Shown here: in pieces, positions 51,639-61,136 of the stretch | Layout of the letters: each line of letters starts with the position of its first letter | Numbering within the stretch: the stretch's first letter is position 1 | Source of the DNA: Streptomyces sp. NRRL S-37 | GTDB lineage: Bacteria; Actinomycetota; Actinomycetes; Streptomycetales; Streptomycetaceae | Length of the DNA: 64,000 nucleotides | Assembly (NCBI RefSeq): GCF_000721605.1 | Contig: NZ_JOIZ01000031.1 | Location: 1-64,000 of the forward strand | Direction of reading: 5' to 3' | Translations under genes and position numbers: made by a program | The notes under the pieces: model-generated | What the model was told of the DNA's origin: nothing | Databases searched by the model: none | What the model saw: only the letters and a program-made list of their open reading frames with translations

Positions 51639-52036
51639 TGGGGGCGATCCCGGTCGTCCTGGACCACACGACCGCCGCGGCACTGTACGACCCGAAGGAC
51701 CCGTCCAACGAGGCGGTCGCGGCGTTCTACGTCCAGGCCTCCGGCGGGCTGGGAACCCTGTACGCACCCGTGCTGTCGCTGACGGCCGGCGACGCCGAGC
51801 GGCCCGGACTCCTCGGCTACATCAAGGGACTGCGGTTCATCCGCATCGAGGCCTTCGACACCGACGCCGCGGTCACGGCCACCGAACTGCTGCGCTTCGG
51901 GCACTCCTGGGCCGCCGTCCACGCCATCCACGCCGCCCGCCCCTCCCCCGCCCACCCCACCGGCCGCTTCCTGCTCACCCTGACGCCGAAGGCGTACGCG
52001 GGGACCGGCGTCCAGGCCGTCCACCCCGATCAGTAG
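51638..52036 (+). CDS. PIN-like toxin component
   Basis: A 132-residue protein in the toxin position. The N terminus VVLDHTTAAALYDPKDPSNE resembles the first strand and helix of PIN nucleases (VLD for the first acidic residue). An acidic residue in LSLTAGDAERPGL and one in IEAFDTDAAVTATEL could be the others. HSWAAVHAIHAARPSPAHPT would be the fourth strand region, where PIN domains carry another Asp that is not obvious here. It is likely an RNase or a degenerate derivative. The GTG start overlaps the antitoxin stop. Confidence 0.7.
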   Translation: MGAIPVVLDHTTAAALYDPKDPSNEAVAAFYVQASGGLGTLYAPVLSLTAGDAERPGLLGYIKGLRFIRIEAFDTDAAVTATELLRFGHSWAAVHAIHAARPSPAHPTGRFLLTLTPKAYAGTGVQAVHPDQ

Positions 52037-52189
52037 ACGCCCGGCCCGCATCCTCGGGAGGGCCTCCACGGCCGTCGACGACCTGCCGATCCGGCCGGGC
52101 GGGGCCCCGTCATGTGCGCCCTCCGGGGGCAGGCGGTCGGTGGACCCCGGGGCGGTCCGGGGGTGTGTCCTCGCCCGTCGTCCGGTCGT

Positions 52190-52311
52190 ACGTGGGTGAG
52201 CTTGGCCGGGTCGGTGACGACGTAGACCTGGTCGCCGTCCGGGGTGAGGTCCATGACCATGACGGCGTACGGGGAGGAGTCACCCGTGAACAGCACCCGG
52301 CCCACCAACAG
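52190..52311 (-). pseudogene. C-terminal fragment of another ECF41/SigJ-like sigma factor
   Basis: Leftward codons read VGRVLFTGDSSPYAVMVMDL then TPDGDQVYVVTDPAKLTHV. This matches the end of the SnoaL-like domain of SigJ/ECF41 proteins, where TNPDKL is usual and here is TDPAKL. No sigma domains remain. The piece runs into unrelated sequence at 52311. Confidence 0.5.
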
Positions 52312-53194
52312 ATCCCCGACGCCGTCGGACCGATGCGCGCCCGCGACCTGTGCAAGCGCCTCGATCTCGCCGTGGCACCGAAGAACATCGATAGCACCCG
52401 GCACAAGCTCGAGCGCCTGGTCGGTCTCGGCGTCCTCGCCGGGACCGAACCCGGCTTGTTCGCCCAGCGCCGTCCGTAGCTGCCCTCCGCCGAGTCGCCG
52501 GCCCACCACGGCTGCCCGCCCCGGGCTCGATGCGTGATCGCCAATAGCCTGTCGTGCGAAGCCACCGCAGCGTTGTGACGAGCTCTTCGCCGAAGTCCTC
52601 GCAAAGCGCGAGCAACTCGCGTCCCGCGGACGAGTCGAGCAGCCCGTCGGAATCGGGAAAGGTCAGGAGGGCGCCGTGGCAGGCGGACTCGACAACGAGG
52701 TTGCGTGAGGCGAAATAGCCCTCGCCGCTCGTGCGGTCCGCCAGGTTGGCGAGGTACTGGTGGTGTGCTTCCTCCGAGGGATGGGAGTGGAACGAGTCCT
52801 CGACCAGACTGTCCAGGTAGCTCCCCAGGCCGGACGACACCTCGACTACTCGTTCGGCCTCGTCCAGGCCTGGCTTGTCGAGCAGCTCGCCGAAGGCCCG
52901 CAAGCCCCCGAAGATTTCCAATTGGAAGAGCTGGACCGTGTCCGGGTCGACTTCGGACTCGAAGACCGGGGCCGTGCACAGCTCGGCGAATGCCTGACCG
53001 TAGGCATGGTTCGACTGTTCCCCAGGAGGTTCCGTCGCCAGACGGAACAGCGACTCGAGCACATGCGGGTCGACGCCCCAGTCTGCATCCATTTCGAACG
53101 CGAGTACCGGTGCACGCCACCGCCACAGCGCCAGAGCGGCGGCCTGACGCCGGCGAACGGGCTTCAGGTCAGCCAACCGCTCGTTCTGTGTCAC
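52280..53194 (-). CDS. Hypothetical protein with altered C terminus
   Basis: A 304-residue frame. Residues 1-225 look like a real, acidic helical protein (AFEMDADWGVDPHVLESLFR, VEVSSGLGSYLDSLVEDSFH, LLALCEDFGEELVTTLRWLR). The last ~80 residues are Arg/Gly-rich, antisense to the HTH remnant, and probably not native, so the true 3' end was replaced by recombination. The GTG at 53194 gives MTQNERL. The stop of the small Cys-containing gene lies nine bases upstream, so they may be an operon. Function unknown. Confidence 0.6.
   Translation of the reverse strand: MTQNERLADLKPVRRRQAAALALWRWRAPVLAFEMDADWGVDPHVLESLFRLATEPPGEQSNHAYGQAFAELCTAPVFESEVDPDTVQLFQLEIFGGLRAFGELLDKPGLDEAERVVEVSSGLGSYLDSLVEDSFHSHPSEEAHHQYLANLADRTSGEGYFASRNLVVESACHGALLTFPDSDGLLDSSAGRELLALCEDFGEELVTTLRWLRTTGYWRSRIEPGAGSRGGPATRRRAATDGAGRTSRVRSRRGRRDRPGARACAGCYRCSSVPRRDRGACTGRGRASVRRRRGSVGGPGAVHG
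52297..52479 (+). pseudogene. Remnant of an HTH-containing protein
   Basis: The frame ends MRARDLCKRLDLAVAPKNID then STRHKLERLVGLGVLAGTEP and GLFAQRRP. This is a winged-helix-like C terminus seen in Streptomyces transposition-associated or hypothetical proteins. No start or upstream domain is present. It lies antisense within the 3' part of the gene at 52280. Confidence 0.4.
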
Positions 53195-53203
53195 GTCGGT
53201 GCG

Positions 53204-53545
53204 TCAGCCCTTCTGATCGCCGTGCCCCGGCCTCTTCACTTCGGGACACTGTAGAAGCTGCCGAAGGGACCGCGTGATCTTCCGAGCAGTGGCCAACTCA
53301 AGCCCGCATCCGCAGCGGGTGCACCGGCTCAGAACGTCCTCTCGGGACATTGAAGGCCGCGGCGGACTGCGTCGACGGGGAGTGATGACCCCTGGGAGGC
53401 GTCCCTCCTCCGGCAAGCGCAGAAGGGCCCGGGCGGGAGGTTCTTCCGGCCGGGGCTGCTTCCCGGCCGACGGGTCCGTCGGCCGCTGCGTCCCACCAGG
53501 AGCGGGGCCGGACGGGCCGGGCGGGAATCCGGGGGTCGCCGTCAT
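53204..53545 (-). CDS. Hypothetical small protein with a Cys-x2-Cys motif
   Basis: A 113-residue frame. The first 65 residues are low-complexity; the end SREDVLSRCTRCGCGLELAT then ARKITRSLRQLLQCPE carries a zinc-ribbon-like CTRCGC and a later Cys. An internal ATG at 53352 would give a 48-residue product that includes only this part. Operon-like spacing to the next leftward gene supports expression. No family is recognised. Confidence 0.4.
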   Translation of the reverse strand: MTATPGFPPGPSGPAPGGTQRPTDPSAGKQPRPEEPPARALLRLPEEGRLPGVITPRRRSPPRPSMSREDVLSRCTRCGCGLELATARKITRSLRQLLQCPEVKRPGHGDQKG

Positions 53546-53642
53546 GGCTTCAGGAGCGGCCCAGGACGATGTGATCCGGTCGTGAGGTGAGTGGCTCGGG
53601 GAGGAGTCGGGCGCCCGTGGCGGCCGGCCGCCGGACGGTGTG

Positions 53643-54221
53643 TCAGAGTGCGGCGAGCCGGTCCACCAGCAGTTCCACCCTCCGTTCGGCGTCCTCCGGG
53701 GGCAGTCGTCCCGCCCGGGTGAGGGTGGCCAGGCCGTGCAGGGATGCCCAGAAGACCTCGGTGAACAGCCCCGGGTGGACGCCGTCCCCGGCGACCTCGG
53801 TGAGGCTTTCCAGCAGGGCGGCGAAGCCGTCCTTCAGCGGCTTTGGGGTGTCCTCCTGCGCGAACGCCAGGCCGCCGTCGAGCCGGAACATGGCGTCGTA
53901 GACCGCCGGGTTGCGTGCGGCGAAGTCGAGGTAGGCGCGGGCGAGGGCGGTGACCCGGGCGCGCGGGCCGTCGGCGGCGGAGGTCGCGGCCCGCAGTGCC
54001 GCGGCCATCTCGGCGGCGCCCTCGAGGGCGACGGCGCCGATGATCTCGCGCTTGCCGCGGAAGTGGCTGTAGAGGACGGGCTGGCTGTACTCGATGCGCT
54101 CGGCGAGCCGGCGGGTGGTGACCGCGTCCCAGCCCTGCCGCTCGGCGAGTTCGCGGGCGGTCGCCACGATGAGGCGTTCGCGGACTGCCCGTTCGCGTTC
54201 CTTGCGTTCCTGTACCGACAT
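53643..54221 (-). CDS. TetR/AcrR family regulator
   Basis: A 192-residue regulator. The HTH is RLIVATARELAERQGWDAVT then TRRLAERIEYSQPVLYSHFR, and the C-terminal domain is the TetR_C_33-like type (FWASLHGLATLTRAGRLPPE). It is divergent from the DUF1772 gene. CTAGCA palindromes between them are plausible operators. The ATG at 54221 precedes the first helix directly. Confidence 0.92.
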   Translation of the reverse strand: MSVQERKERERAVRERLIVATARELAERQGWDAVTTRRLAERIEYSQPVLYSHFRGKREIIGAVALEGAAEMAAALRAATSAADGPRARVTALARAYLDFAARNPAVYDAMFRLDGGLAFAQEDTPKPLKDGFAALLESLTEVAGDGVHPGLFTEVFWASLHGLATLTRAGRLPPEDAERRVELLVDRLAAL

Positions 54222-54230
54222 GACCCGATC

Positions 54231-54294
54231 CTAGCACTGCTAGACAATCGAGCGGCAGCAGGTCTAGCGTTGCTTCGTCAGCTAGCATCGCTAG
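54231..54294. promoter_or_regulatory. TetR operator pair, CTAGC palindromes
   Basis: CTAGCACTGCTAG (54231-54243) and CTAGCATCGCTAG (54282-54294) are near-identical 13-bp palindromes, one next to each divergent gene. A half site GTCTAGCG lies between them. Binding would repress both the TetR and DUF1772 genes. Confidence 0.85.
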
Positions 54295-54312
54295 ATTCCA
54301 GGAGGGGTAGTC

Positions 54313-54759
54313 ATGCTCACCGCACTCGAGGTCTTCACCACCGTGGTCGTCGGCCTGATGGTGGGGGTGGAGTTCTCCGTCGCCTTCGTCGTCAACCCGA
54401 TCCTCAACGCACTCCCCGGCGACAGCGGCCAGCTCGGCCGCGCCCACGGGGGCCGGATGCTCGGCGCCGTGATGCCGTTCTGGTACGTCGGTTCGCTCGT
54501 CCTCGTCGCGGTCTGGGCCGTCGCCGGATGGGACCACCACGGCACCGGCCTCGTCGTCACCGCCGCCGCGCTGCTGATCGTCAGCGTGATCATGTCGGTC
54601 CTGCTGCTCGTCCCGATCAACAACCGGGGCAGGACGTGGACTCCCGAGAACCGGCCCGAGGACTGGAAGGAGCAGATGAACCGCTGGGACCGCTACCACT
54701 ACGCCCGCGTCGCCGTCATCATCGCCGCCTTCGCCCTGCTGGCCACCGCCCTCACCTGA
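54313..54759 (+). CDS. DUF1772/anthrone oxygenase-like membrane protein
   Basis: A 148-residue protein with four helices (LEVFTTVVVGLMVGVEFSVA, FWYVGSLVLVAVWAVAGW, GLVVTAAALLIVSVIMSVLL, VAVIIAAFALLATAL). VPINNRGRTWTPENRPEDWK and the final NRWDRYHYAR are the DUF1772 signature. Relatives include anthrone oxygenases of polyketide pathways. The ATG at 54313 follows GGAGGGG. It is paired with the divergent TetR gene. Confidence 0.9.
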   Translation: MLTALEVFTTVVVGLMVGVEFSVAFVVNPILNALPGDSGQLGRAHGGRMLGAVMPFWYVGSLVLVAVWAVAGWDHHGTGLVVTAAALLIVSVIMSVLLLVPINNRGRTWTPENRPEDWKEQMNRWDRYHYARVAVIIAAFALLATALT

Positions 54760-54996
54760 GCCCGCGGGTCAAGACCGTGCAGGAGGCGTCGTCGTGCGGT
54801 CCCCGCGACACCCACCGCTCCGGGGGGAAGCCCCCGGACGATGCGAAGCGGACCGCCCTCACACGACCGAAACCGCACCCCTGGATACCGAATACGTCAT
54901 GTGACGCATTGACCCCACATCGCCACCACGGTTGCATGATCGTGGTCCTCCGGTGGGGAGCCGGAAGAAGGACCGCGTCCTTACTGGGGGGAAACC

Positions 54997-56118
54997 ATGA
55001 GGGGAAACGAGAACCGGAGCACCACCAGACGTGTGCGGGCCGCCCTGAGCACGGCGGTCGCGGTCTGCGCGGTCACGGCGGTGCTGCCGACGGCCGCCGC
55101 GGCCGGGCCCACGGCCGTGACGGGCGCCGCGAGCGACGGCGGGGCCGGGGTCGAGCGGATCAGTGTCGCGACCGACGGCACCCAGGGCGACGGCGACTCC
55201 GCCGGTGCCACGATCACGTCGGACGGGCGGCTCGTCGCCTTCGCGTCGGCGGCGAACAACCTCACCTCCGACAACCCGGTGACCTGGAAGAGGGTGTTCG
55301 TCCGCGACCGGCGGACGGGTCAAACCACGCTGATGAGCACCAACACGCCCCCGATCGAGCGCCCGGTGATCAGTGGCGACGGGCAGTACGTCGCCCTGTG
55401 GGGGCTGTTGTTCAGGGACACGAAGACCTTCCTGTCCCAGGTGAGCTCGGGACGCACGATCGGCATCAACTGCCCGGGCCTCAGCTGCAGCCAGCCGTCG
55501 CTGAGCGCGGACGGCCGCTACATCGCCCAGGTCGCCACCTCCGGCCGGCCTCCGTCCCGGCAGCGCATCGAGGTACGGGACTGGCACGCCGACACCACGC
55601 AGACCGTCGCCGAGTTCGAGCACGTCACCCCGTCCCGGCCGTCCCTCAGCGGCGACGGCCGCCACGTCGCCTACCAGGACGGCCGGGCGAAGGACGTCCT
55701 CGTGTGGGACCGGACCGACGGCACCACCTCCGGCCCGATCGAGGGCCCCTCCCAGGAGGCGGAACTCGTCCAGCTCAGCAAGGACGGCGACAAGGTCGTC
55801 TACCTCTCGGGCTCCGACACCCACGTCCACGACGTGGGCTCGGGCACCGACCAACTGGTGCCGGACGTGCGGGGCGTGGCCATCGATCCCACCGGCCGTT
55901 ACCTGCTATACGCCCCGCACGACACGGACGGGCCGTCGCTCGTGCTGCGCGACCTGGAGACGGGCACCGACGAGACCGTCTCGGACCGGCCCGCCTCGGC
56001 CGGGACCGACGCGGTCAGCGCCGGCGGGCGCGACGTGGTCTTCCAGTCCACGGCCGACGACATCGTGCCCGGTGACACCAACGGCACGTCGGACGTCTTC
56101 GTCCGCCGCTTCTACTGA
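54997..56118 (+). CDS. Secreted TolB/PD40-type beta-propeller protein
   Basis: A 373-residue exported protein. The signal peptide is ALSTAVAVCAVTAVLPTAAA with a cut after AAA-G. Repeats with the PD40/WD40-like phrase follow (ISGDGQYVALWG, LSADGRYIAQVA, LSGDGRHVAYQD, LSKDGDKVVYLS, IDPTGRYLLYAP, VSAGGRDVVFQS), giving six propeller blades. The closing NGTSDVFVRRFY is typical. It is likely a periplasmic or extracellular binding protein. The upstream gap contains a lower-GC segment, and a ribosome-binding GGGGGGAAACC precedes the ATG. Confidence 0.9.
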   Translation: MRGNENRSTTRRVRAALSTAVAVCAVTAVLPTAAAAGPTAVTGAASDGGAGVERISVATDGTQGDGDSAGATITSDGRLVAFASAANNLTSDNPVTWKRVFVRDRRTGQTTLMSTNTPPIERPVISGDGQYVALWGLLFRDTKTFLSQVSSGRTIGINCPGLSCSQPSLSADGRYIAQVATSGRPPSRQRIEVRDWHADTTQTVAEFEHVTPSRPSLSGDGRHVAYQDGRAKDVLVWDRTDGTTSGPIEGPSQEAELVQLSKDGDKVVYLSGSDTHVHDVGSGTDQLVPDVRGVAIDPTGRYLLYAPHDTDGPSLVLRDLETGTDETVSDRPASAGTDAVSAGGRDVVFQSTADDIVPGDTNGTSDVFVRRFY

Positions 56119-56578
56119 CCGCCCCGGCACCCGGACAGCGCGGTGGCCGGCCGAGCGGGCCGGCCCGCCGCACTCCGGCCCTCCCGGAGGAGTGCGGCAG
56201 GCCGGGACCGGTCGACCGGCCAGGCGTCGGAAGCGGCATGGGGGCTCCTGCCGGCCCCCTCACCTGACGCCCACCGCCGTTCTCCGCGCCGACGTGAGAA
56301 GAGAACACCGCGCGGGACCACACCCGAGGGCGCCGAGCCTCGTACGGTCGTCCTCACCGTGGGCGGGGTGATGTGCACCGTTCCCGCCGTCCACCACCGG
56401 GGCGTGCCGGAAGGCCGCCTCCAGATCATCGGCCGTCCGTTCCTGCTCATGGGCCGAGGCAGGTTCCCTTTCTCAGGCATCCGTGAGAGCGCGGTCCCCG
56501 GCGACGCTCTAATCCTGGTCTCAGGTCGATCGGGGAAGATGAGCGGAAAAAGCGTCGACTGGAAGGGGACGGGCCGAC
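56119..56578. other. Gap with terminator and two-component promoter region
   Basis: At 56161-56204 a long stem (GCCGCACTCC with GGAGTGCGGC, extended by CCGGCC pairs) closes the propeller gene. The rest up to 56578 has no gene. The last 60 bases (CTCTAATCCTGG onward) probably carry the promoter for the two-component operon. Confidence 0.6.
56161..56204 (+). terminator. Terminator after the beta-propeller gene
   Basis: Ten-bp perfect arms, GCCGCACTCC (56167-56176) and GGAGTGCGGC (56189-56198), are extended by flanking CCGG pairs. The loop is 12 bases. It lies about 45 bases after the stop codon. Confidence 0.75.
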
Positions 56579-57271
56579 GTGCGGATCATGATCGCGGATG
56601 ATGAAGTGGCCATCCGTGAGTCCCTGGAGCGGGTGCTCCAGGTCGAGGGTTACGACACCAGCACCGTCGCCAACGGTCTCGCCGTGCTCGACGGGGTCGG
56701 CGGGGTCGGCGGTGACACGCTGGATCTGCTGATCCTCGACGTGATGATGCCCCGCCTCGGCGGGTTGGAGACCTGCCGGCGGTTGCGGGCCGCGGGCCGG
56801 GATCTGCCGGTGCTGATGCTGACCGCCCGTGACCAGGTCTCCGACCGGGTCACGGGGCTGGACGCGGGCGCCGACGACTACCTGCCCAAGCCGTTCGCCA
56901 CCGAGGAGCTGCTGGCCCGGGTGCGGGCCCTGCTGCGCCGGCGCACGCCGGCCGGCGAGGAGTCACAGATCCTGTCGTTCGCCGACGTCCGGCTCGATCC
57001 CGACAGGTTCGAGGCGTGGCGGGGCGGACGGCCGCTGCGCCTGACCCGGACCGAGTTCTCCCTCCTGCAGGTCCTCATGCGCAACGCGACCCGGGTCCTG
57101 ACCCGCGACGCGCTGTTCGAGGCGATCTGGGGCTTCGACATGAGCGCCACCGCCAACAACCTCCAGGTATACGTGAGCTACCTGCGCCGCAAGATGGAGG
57201 CCGAGGGCGAGCCGCGATTGATCTACACGCTGCGCGGCCTGGGCTACACGTTGCGGGAGACTCCTCCGTGA
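56579..57271 (+). CDS. OmpR-family response regulator
   Basis: A 230-residue response regulator. The receiver has the acidic pair DD (7-8), phospho-acceptor Asp54 ([13 protein letters not shown]), Thr in LMLTARD and Lys in YLPKPF. The winged-helix output ends [20 protein letters not shown] then [11 protein letters not shown]. It resembles MprA/TcrA regulators. The GTG at 56579 is preceded by GGAAGGGGAC. It overlaps the kinase start by four bases (GTGA), so the pair is co-translated. Confidence 0.95.
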   Translation: MRIMIADDEVAIRESLERVLQVEGYDTSTVANGLAVLDGVGGVGGDTLDLLILDVMMPRLGGLETCRRLRAAGRDLPVLMLTARDQVSDRVTGLDAGADDYLPKPFATEELLARVRALLRRRTPAGEESQILSFADVRLDPDRFEAWRGGRPLRLTRTEFSLLQVLMRNATRVLTRDALFEAIWGFDMSATANNLQVYVSYLRRKMEAEGEPRLIYTLRGLGYTLRETPP

Positions 57272-58719
57272 GCAGGCCCGCCGGCCGGGAACCGCGCAGG
57301 CTGACCCGGTGGTGGCGCCGGCGGTCCCTGCGGACCAGGCTGACGGTGATCGCGGCGACGGCCATCGCGGTCAGCGTGTTCCTGGCCTTCCAGGTGGCCA
57401 GCGAACTACTGGGCCGGGAGCTGCGGGACACCGTCGAGGATCAGCTGCGCGCCGACTCCCGCGTCCTGGCGGCGAACGCGGAGCGCGCCGGTCCGGCGCA
57501 GGTCCGGCTACCGCCGTATCCCGGATCCGGTCGGCTGGTGCGGGTCATCCTGTCCGACGGCTCGATCCGGACGCCGGCCGGCCAACCCTCACTGCCCCCG
57601 GTCAGCGAGCAGGCCGGGCGCGTGGCACAGGGCGTGTCGGCCGACCTGATGGAGTCGAACGACAGCGACGAGGACGGCTACCTCATCCACACGCTGCGGG
57701 CGGGCGACGGCGCGGTCCAGGTGGCCCGGGCCGTCGACGACGGCCCGGTCAACCAGTTCGGGTTCGGCATGCTGCTGATCGGGCTGCTCTGCGTGGCCGG
57801 CGGCGCCCTTGTCGGGCGGACCGTGGCGCGGACCGGGCTGGCACCGATCGACCGGCTGACCGCCGCCGCGGTACGTGTCGCGCACACCCGGGATCTCGAC
57901 GCCGGCATCCCGGACGAGGGCGGTGGGGAGATCCGGCGGCTGATCCAGTCGATCAACGACATGCTCGCCGCGCTCCGGGACTCCCGGCGGGCCCAGCGGC
58001 TGCTCGCCGAGGACGCCGCCCACGAGCTCAAGACCCCGCTCACCAGCCTGCGCCTCAACGTCGAGCTGTTGATCCGGCTCGATCGGCGCGGCACCCTGGA
58101 CAGCGCACTGCCGGCGGAGAGCCGGACCCGGCTGCTCAACGATCTCGGCGCCCAGGTGGCCGAGTTGGGCACCCTTGTTGCCGAGCTGACCGACCTGGCG
58201 CGCGGTGACGTCAGCGACGAGAGCACCGAGGTGCTCGACCTCGCCGACGTGGTGGTGGCCGCAGTGGCCCGGGCGCGTTCCCGCGTGCCCGACATCGAGG
58301 TCGCGCTCGACGTGACCTCCGTGTGGGTGAGCGGGCGCCCCGCTGCGCTCGAGCGGGCGGTGCTCAACCTCATCGACAACGCCGGCAAGTGGTCCCCCGC
58401 GGACCAGCCGGTCCAGGTCCGGCTCCGTGCCGAGGGCGCGTCGGCGGTGCTCGAGGTCGACGACGCCGGGCCGGGCATCGACGCCGCCGACGTACCGCGG
58501 GTGTTCGACCGGTTCTACCGTGCCGACAGCGCACGGGCGTTGCCGGGATCCGGTCTGGGGTTGTCGATCGTGCAGCGGGTCGTCGACGCCCATGCCGGCC
58601 GGGCCGCCGTCGCCCGCTCCGCACGCGGTGGCGCGCTGCTTCGGGTCGGCCTTCCGGCCACGGCCCCGCCCGCCCCGGTCGCGCGGCTCACCGCCGGGGA
58701 GGACACCGAGGCGTGCTGA
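57268..58719 (+). CDS. Membrane sensor histidine kinase
   Basis: A 483-residue kinase. Two membrane helices ([20 protein letters not shown] and [18 protein letters not shown]) flank an extracytoplasmic sensor of about 125 residues. HAMP follows, then HisKA with the phosphorylated His in [20 protein letters not shown], and HATPase_c with the N box [12 protein letters not shown] and G boxes [12 protein letters not shown] and [10 protein letters not shown]. It is coupled to the response regulator. The MMPL transporter on the opposite strand downstream may be its target. The signal is unknown. Confidence 0.95.
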   Translation: MSRPAGREPRRLTRWWRRRSLRTRLTVIAATAIAVSVFLAFQVASELLGRELRDTVEDQLRADSRVLAANAERAGPAQVRLPPYPGSGRLVRVILSDGSIRTPAGQPSLPPVSEQAGRVAQGVSADLMESNDSDEDGYLIHTLRAGDGAVQVARAVDDGPVNQFGFGMLLIGLLCVAGGALVGRTVARTGLAPIDRLTAAAVRVAHTRDLDAGIPDEGGGEIRRLIQSINDMLAALRDSRRAQRLLAEDAAHELKTPLTSLRLNVELLIRLDRRGTLDSALPAESRTRLLNDLGAQVAELGTLVAELTDLARGDVSDESTEVLDLADVVVAAVARARSRVPDIEVALDVTSVWVSGRPAALERAVLNLIDNAGKWSPADQPVQVRLRAEGASAVLEVDDAGPGIDAADVPRVFDRFYRADSARALPGSGLGLSIVQRVVDAHAGRAAVARSARGGALLRVGLPATAPPAPVARLTAGEDTEAC

Positions 58720-58860
58720 CCCGCTCGGCGGCGCGGAACGAGGGACGGCGGCCCTCGGGCATGGCCCCGCGCGGCTCACCGTCGGGGCAGGACACCACGA
58801 TGCGCCGGCCCCGACGGCGCGGCGCGGGACAAGGGACGGCGGCCGCGGGCCCATGAGAAT

Positions 58861-58887
58861 CCGGGACGGGCCTGGGGCCCGTCCCGG
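58861..58887. terminator. Bidirectional terminator between kinase and MMPL genes
   Basis: CCGGGACGGGC and GCCCGTCCCGG are perfect 11-bp arms around CTGGG. It lies between two convergent genes and can stop transcription from both. Confidence 0.9.
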
Positions 58888-58908
58888 AACTCGTCCGTGC
58901 CGCCGCGC

Positions 58909-61059
58909 TCACCGTTGCAGCGCGGGCTCCTCGTCGCCGGCGAGCGGCTGTTGACCGTCCGGCAGCTTGGCCGCCGGCCGGGACAGCCGGCTCGGCCACC
59001 ACATCCGCCGGCCGATCAGCAAGGTGAGGGCGGGCACCAGGACCGACCGCACCAGCAGGGCGTCGAGCAGCACGCCGAAGGCCACCAGGAAACCGACCTC
59101 GACCAGCATCACCAGCGGAAGTGTGACGAGGACCGCGAACGTGGCCGCCAGCACCAGGCCTGCCGAGGTGATGACGCCGCCGGTGGCCGAGAGGGCCCTG
59201 AGCATGCCCTCTTCGGTGCCGAGACGCACGGTCTCCTCCCGGGCCCGGCCGGCCAGGAAGATGTTGTAGTCGACGCCGAGTGCCACCAGGAACAGGAATG
59301 CCAGCAGCGGCACCGAGTAGTCGATGCCCTTGAACCCGAGGATCGTGTCGAAGACGAACACGCTGCCGCCGAAGGCCGCGGCGAACGAGACGATCACGGT
59401 GGCCATCAGGACCAGCGGGGCCAGGACCGCGCGCAGCAGCAGCCCGAGAATGATCAGGACGACGACGAGCACCAGCGGGATCACCAGTTTCTCGTCGCGC
59501 CTGGTGGTCACCTCGGTGTCGAGGTTCTCCGCGCTCGGTCCGCCGACGATCGCCTCCGCCCCGCTCACCGCGTGCACGGCGGTGCGCACCCGTTTGATCG
59601 TGTCGTACTCCGCGGCGGTGTCCGGCGCGTCCTCCGGGAACACGGAGATGTTGGCCCAGCCACCGCTGGTCTGCTCCGGGACGGCCAGGGCCACGCCGCG
59701 CGTGTCCTTGACGACGTCGAGCACCCGCTCCTGGTGTGCCGGACGCGTGAAGACCGTCATCGGCTGGCCGCCGAGCTCCGGGAAATGCTCGCGGAGAACG
59801 GTGAAGCCGGTGACCGACTCCGGCGCGGACAGGAACTGGTCCTGCTCCCGCAGGGCGCCGGTGTTGCCCGCCAGCCCGAGGGCGAGTACGCCGAGGACTC
59901 CGAGCGAGCCGAGCGTCGCCACCCACCGGCGGCGGCTGATGGCGGTGCCGAGCCGTCCCCACAGCCCCGGCTTCTCCTCCGCGGCCGTGCTGAACCGCGG
60001 GACGGCCGGCCAGAAGATCCGCCTGCCGAGCACCACGAGCACCGCCGGGAACAGCGTCAGCATGGCCACCAGCGCGCACAGGATGCCGGCCGCGCCGATC
60101 GGGCCCAACCCGCTGGTGCTGTTCAGGTCCGCTACGAGCAGGCAGAGCAGGCCGGCGACCACGGTGGCCGCGGACGCGACGACGGCCGGCGCCGCGCCGC
60201 GCAGCGCGTGGACCATCGCGACCCGGACGTTCTCATGGTGGTGCAGTGCCTCCCGGTATCGGGCGATGAGCAACAGCGCGTAGTCCGTGCCGACGCCGAA
60301 CACCAGGATCGTCAGCAGCGCCGAGTTCTGGTCGTTGACCACGATGCCGAAGCCCTTGACGAGCAGGTAGACGGTCCCCATCGAGGTCAGTGCGGCCGCG
60401 CCGACGGCCACCAGCGGGATGATCCACAACACCGGGCTGCGGTAGGTGAGGATGAGCAGGAGCGTGACGACGGCGATGGTGGTGAGGAGGACCTGCTCGT
60501 CGATGCCGTCGAAGACGGCATCCATGTCGCCGTCGATCGCGCCCGGGCCGGTCACGTCGAGTTCCAGGCCGGAGGGGCGGTCCTTCGCGGCGTCACGCAA
60601 CGGTCCGACGATCTCCTCCGGTGGGCCGTATTCCGTGCTCACCTCGAGGGTGAACGTCATCGCCTTGCGGTCGGTGGAGAGGCTCGTCGGTGAGTCCTCG
60701 TCGTCCTCGCCGGCCGCCTCCGTCGCCTTCGGCGGGTACCGCTTGGCAAGGGTGTCGTAGTGGCGCTCGACCGTCGCGCGGTCGGCGTCGGTCATGCCGT
60801 CGGCCCGGTGGTACACGAAGACGAACGTGCTGTCCTCACCGCCGGGGAGACTGTCGTCCAGCGCAGCCACCTTGGTGGACTCGGCACCGGCCGGCAGGGT
60901 GTCCACGGCGCTGTCGGTGGTGACCGAGCTCAGCTTTCCGCTCAGCGGCACCATGCCCGCCGCCAGTACCAGCCACAGGCCGATCACCAACCACGGCACC
61001 CACCGGCCTGCCAACCGACCGGCCGGCGCTTGCCCGGACGGCGCTGCGTCGACTGCCAT
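58909..61059 (-). CDS. MMPL-family RND transporter
   Basis: A 716-residue protein with twelve predicted helices in two halves, each half starting with one helix and a large extracytoplasmic loop. VFGVGTDYALLLIARYREAL in helix 4 and FLVALGVDYNIFLAGRAREE in helix 10 carry the conserved Asp-Tyr pairs that relay protons. The family exports lipids, siderophores or antibiotics (MmpL, ActII-3). The ATG at 61059 is six bases from GGAGG; the GTG directly before it is less suited. It is convergent with the two-component genes. Substrate unknown. Confidence 0.93.
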   Translation of the reverse strand: MAVDAAPSGQAPAGRLAGRWVPWLVIGLWLVLAAGMVPLSGKLSSVTTDSAVDTLPAGAESTKVAALDDSLPGGEDSTFVFVYHRADGMTDADRATVERHYDTLAKRYPPKATEAAGEDDEDSPTSLSTDRKAMTFTLEVSTEYGPPEEIVGPLRDAAKDRPSGLELDVTGPGAIDGDMDAVFDGIDEQVLLTTIAVVTLLLILTYRSPVLWIIPLVAVGAAALTSMGTVYLLVKGFGIVVNDQNSALLTILVFGVGTDYALLLIARYREALHHHENVRVAMVHALRGAAPAVVASAATVVAGLLCLLVADLNSTSGLGPIGAAGILCALVAMLTLFPAVLVVLGRRIFWPAVPRFSTAAEEKPGLWGRLGTAISRRRWVATLGSLGVLGVLALGLAGNTGALREQDQFLSAPESVTGFTVLREHFPELGGQPMTVFTRPAHQERVLDVVKDTRGVALAVPEQTSGGWANISVFPEDAPDTAAEYDTIKRVRTAVHAVSGAEAIVGGPSAENLDTEVTTRRDEKLVIPLVLVVVLIILGLLLRAVLAPLVLMATVIVSFAAAFGGSVFVFDTILGFKGIDYSVPLLAFLFLVALGVDYNIFLAGRAREETVRLGTEEGMLRALSATGGVITSAGLVLAATFAVLVTLPLVMLVEVGFLVAFGVLLDALLVRSVLVPALTLLIGRRMWWPSRLSRPAAKLPDGQQPLAGDEEPALQR

Positions 61060-61136
61060 CACTAGCCTCCTGCATACGGGTCACATCGCTTGTCTGGAGG
61101 CCTACTTCGTACTGAGGGAACCTGAGACGACTGTTA

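Noticed and set aside
57589-58854. Leftward frame opposite the histidine kinase
   Set aside because: Antisense shadow; the kinase has all expected boxes and third-position GC bias.
58897-60693. 598-residue rightward frame opposite the MMPL transporter
   Set aside because: Highly charged, low-complexity antisense translation.
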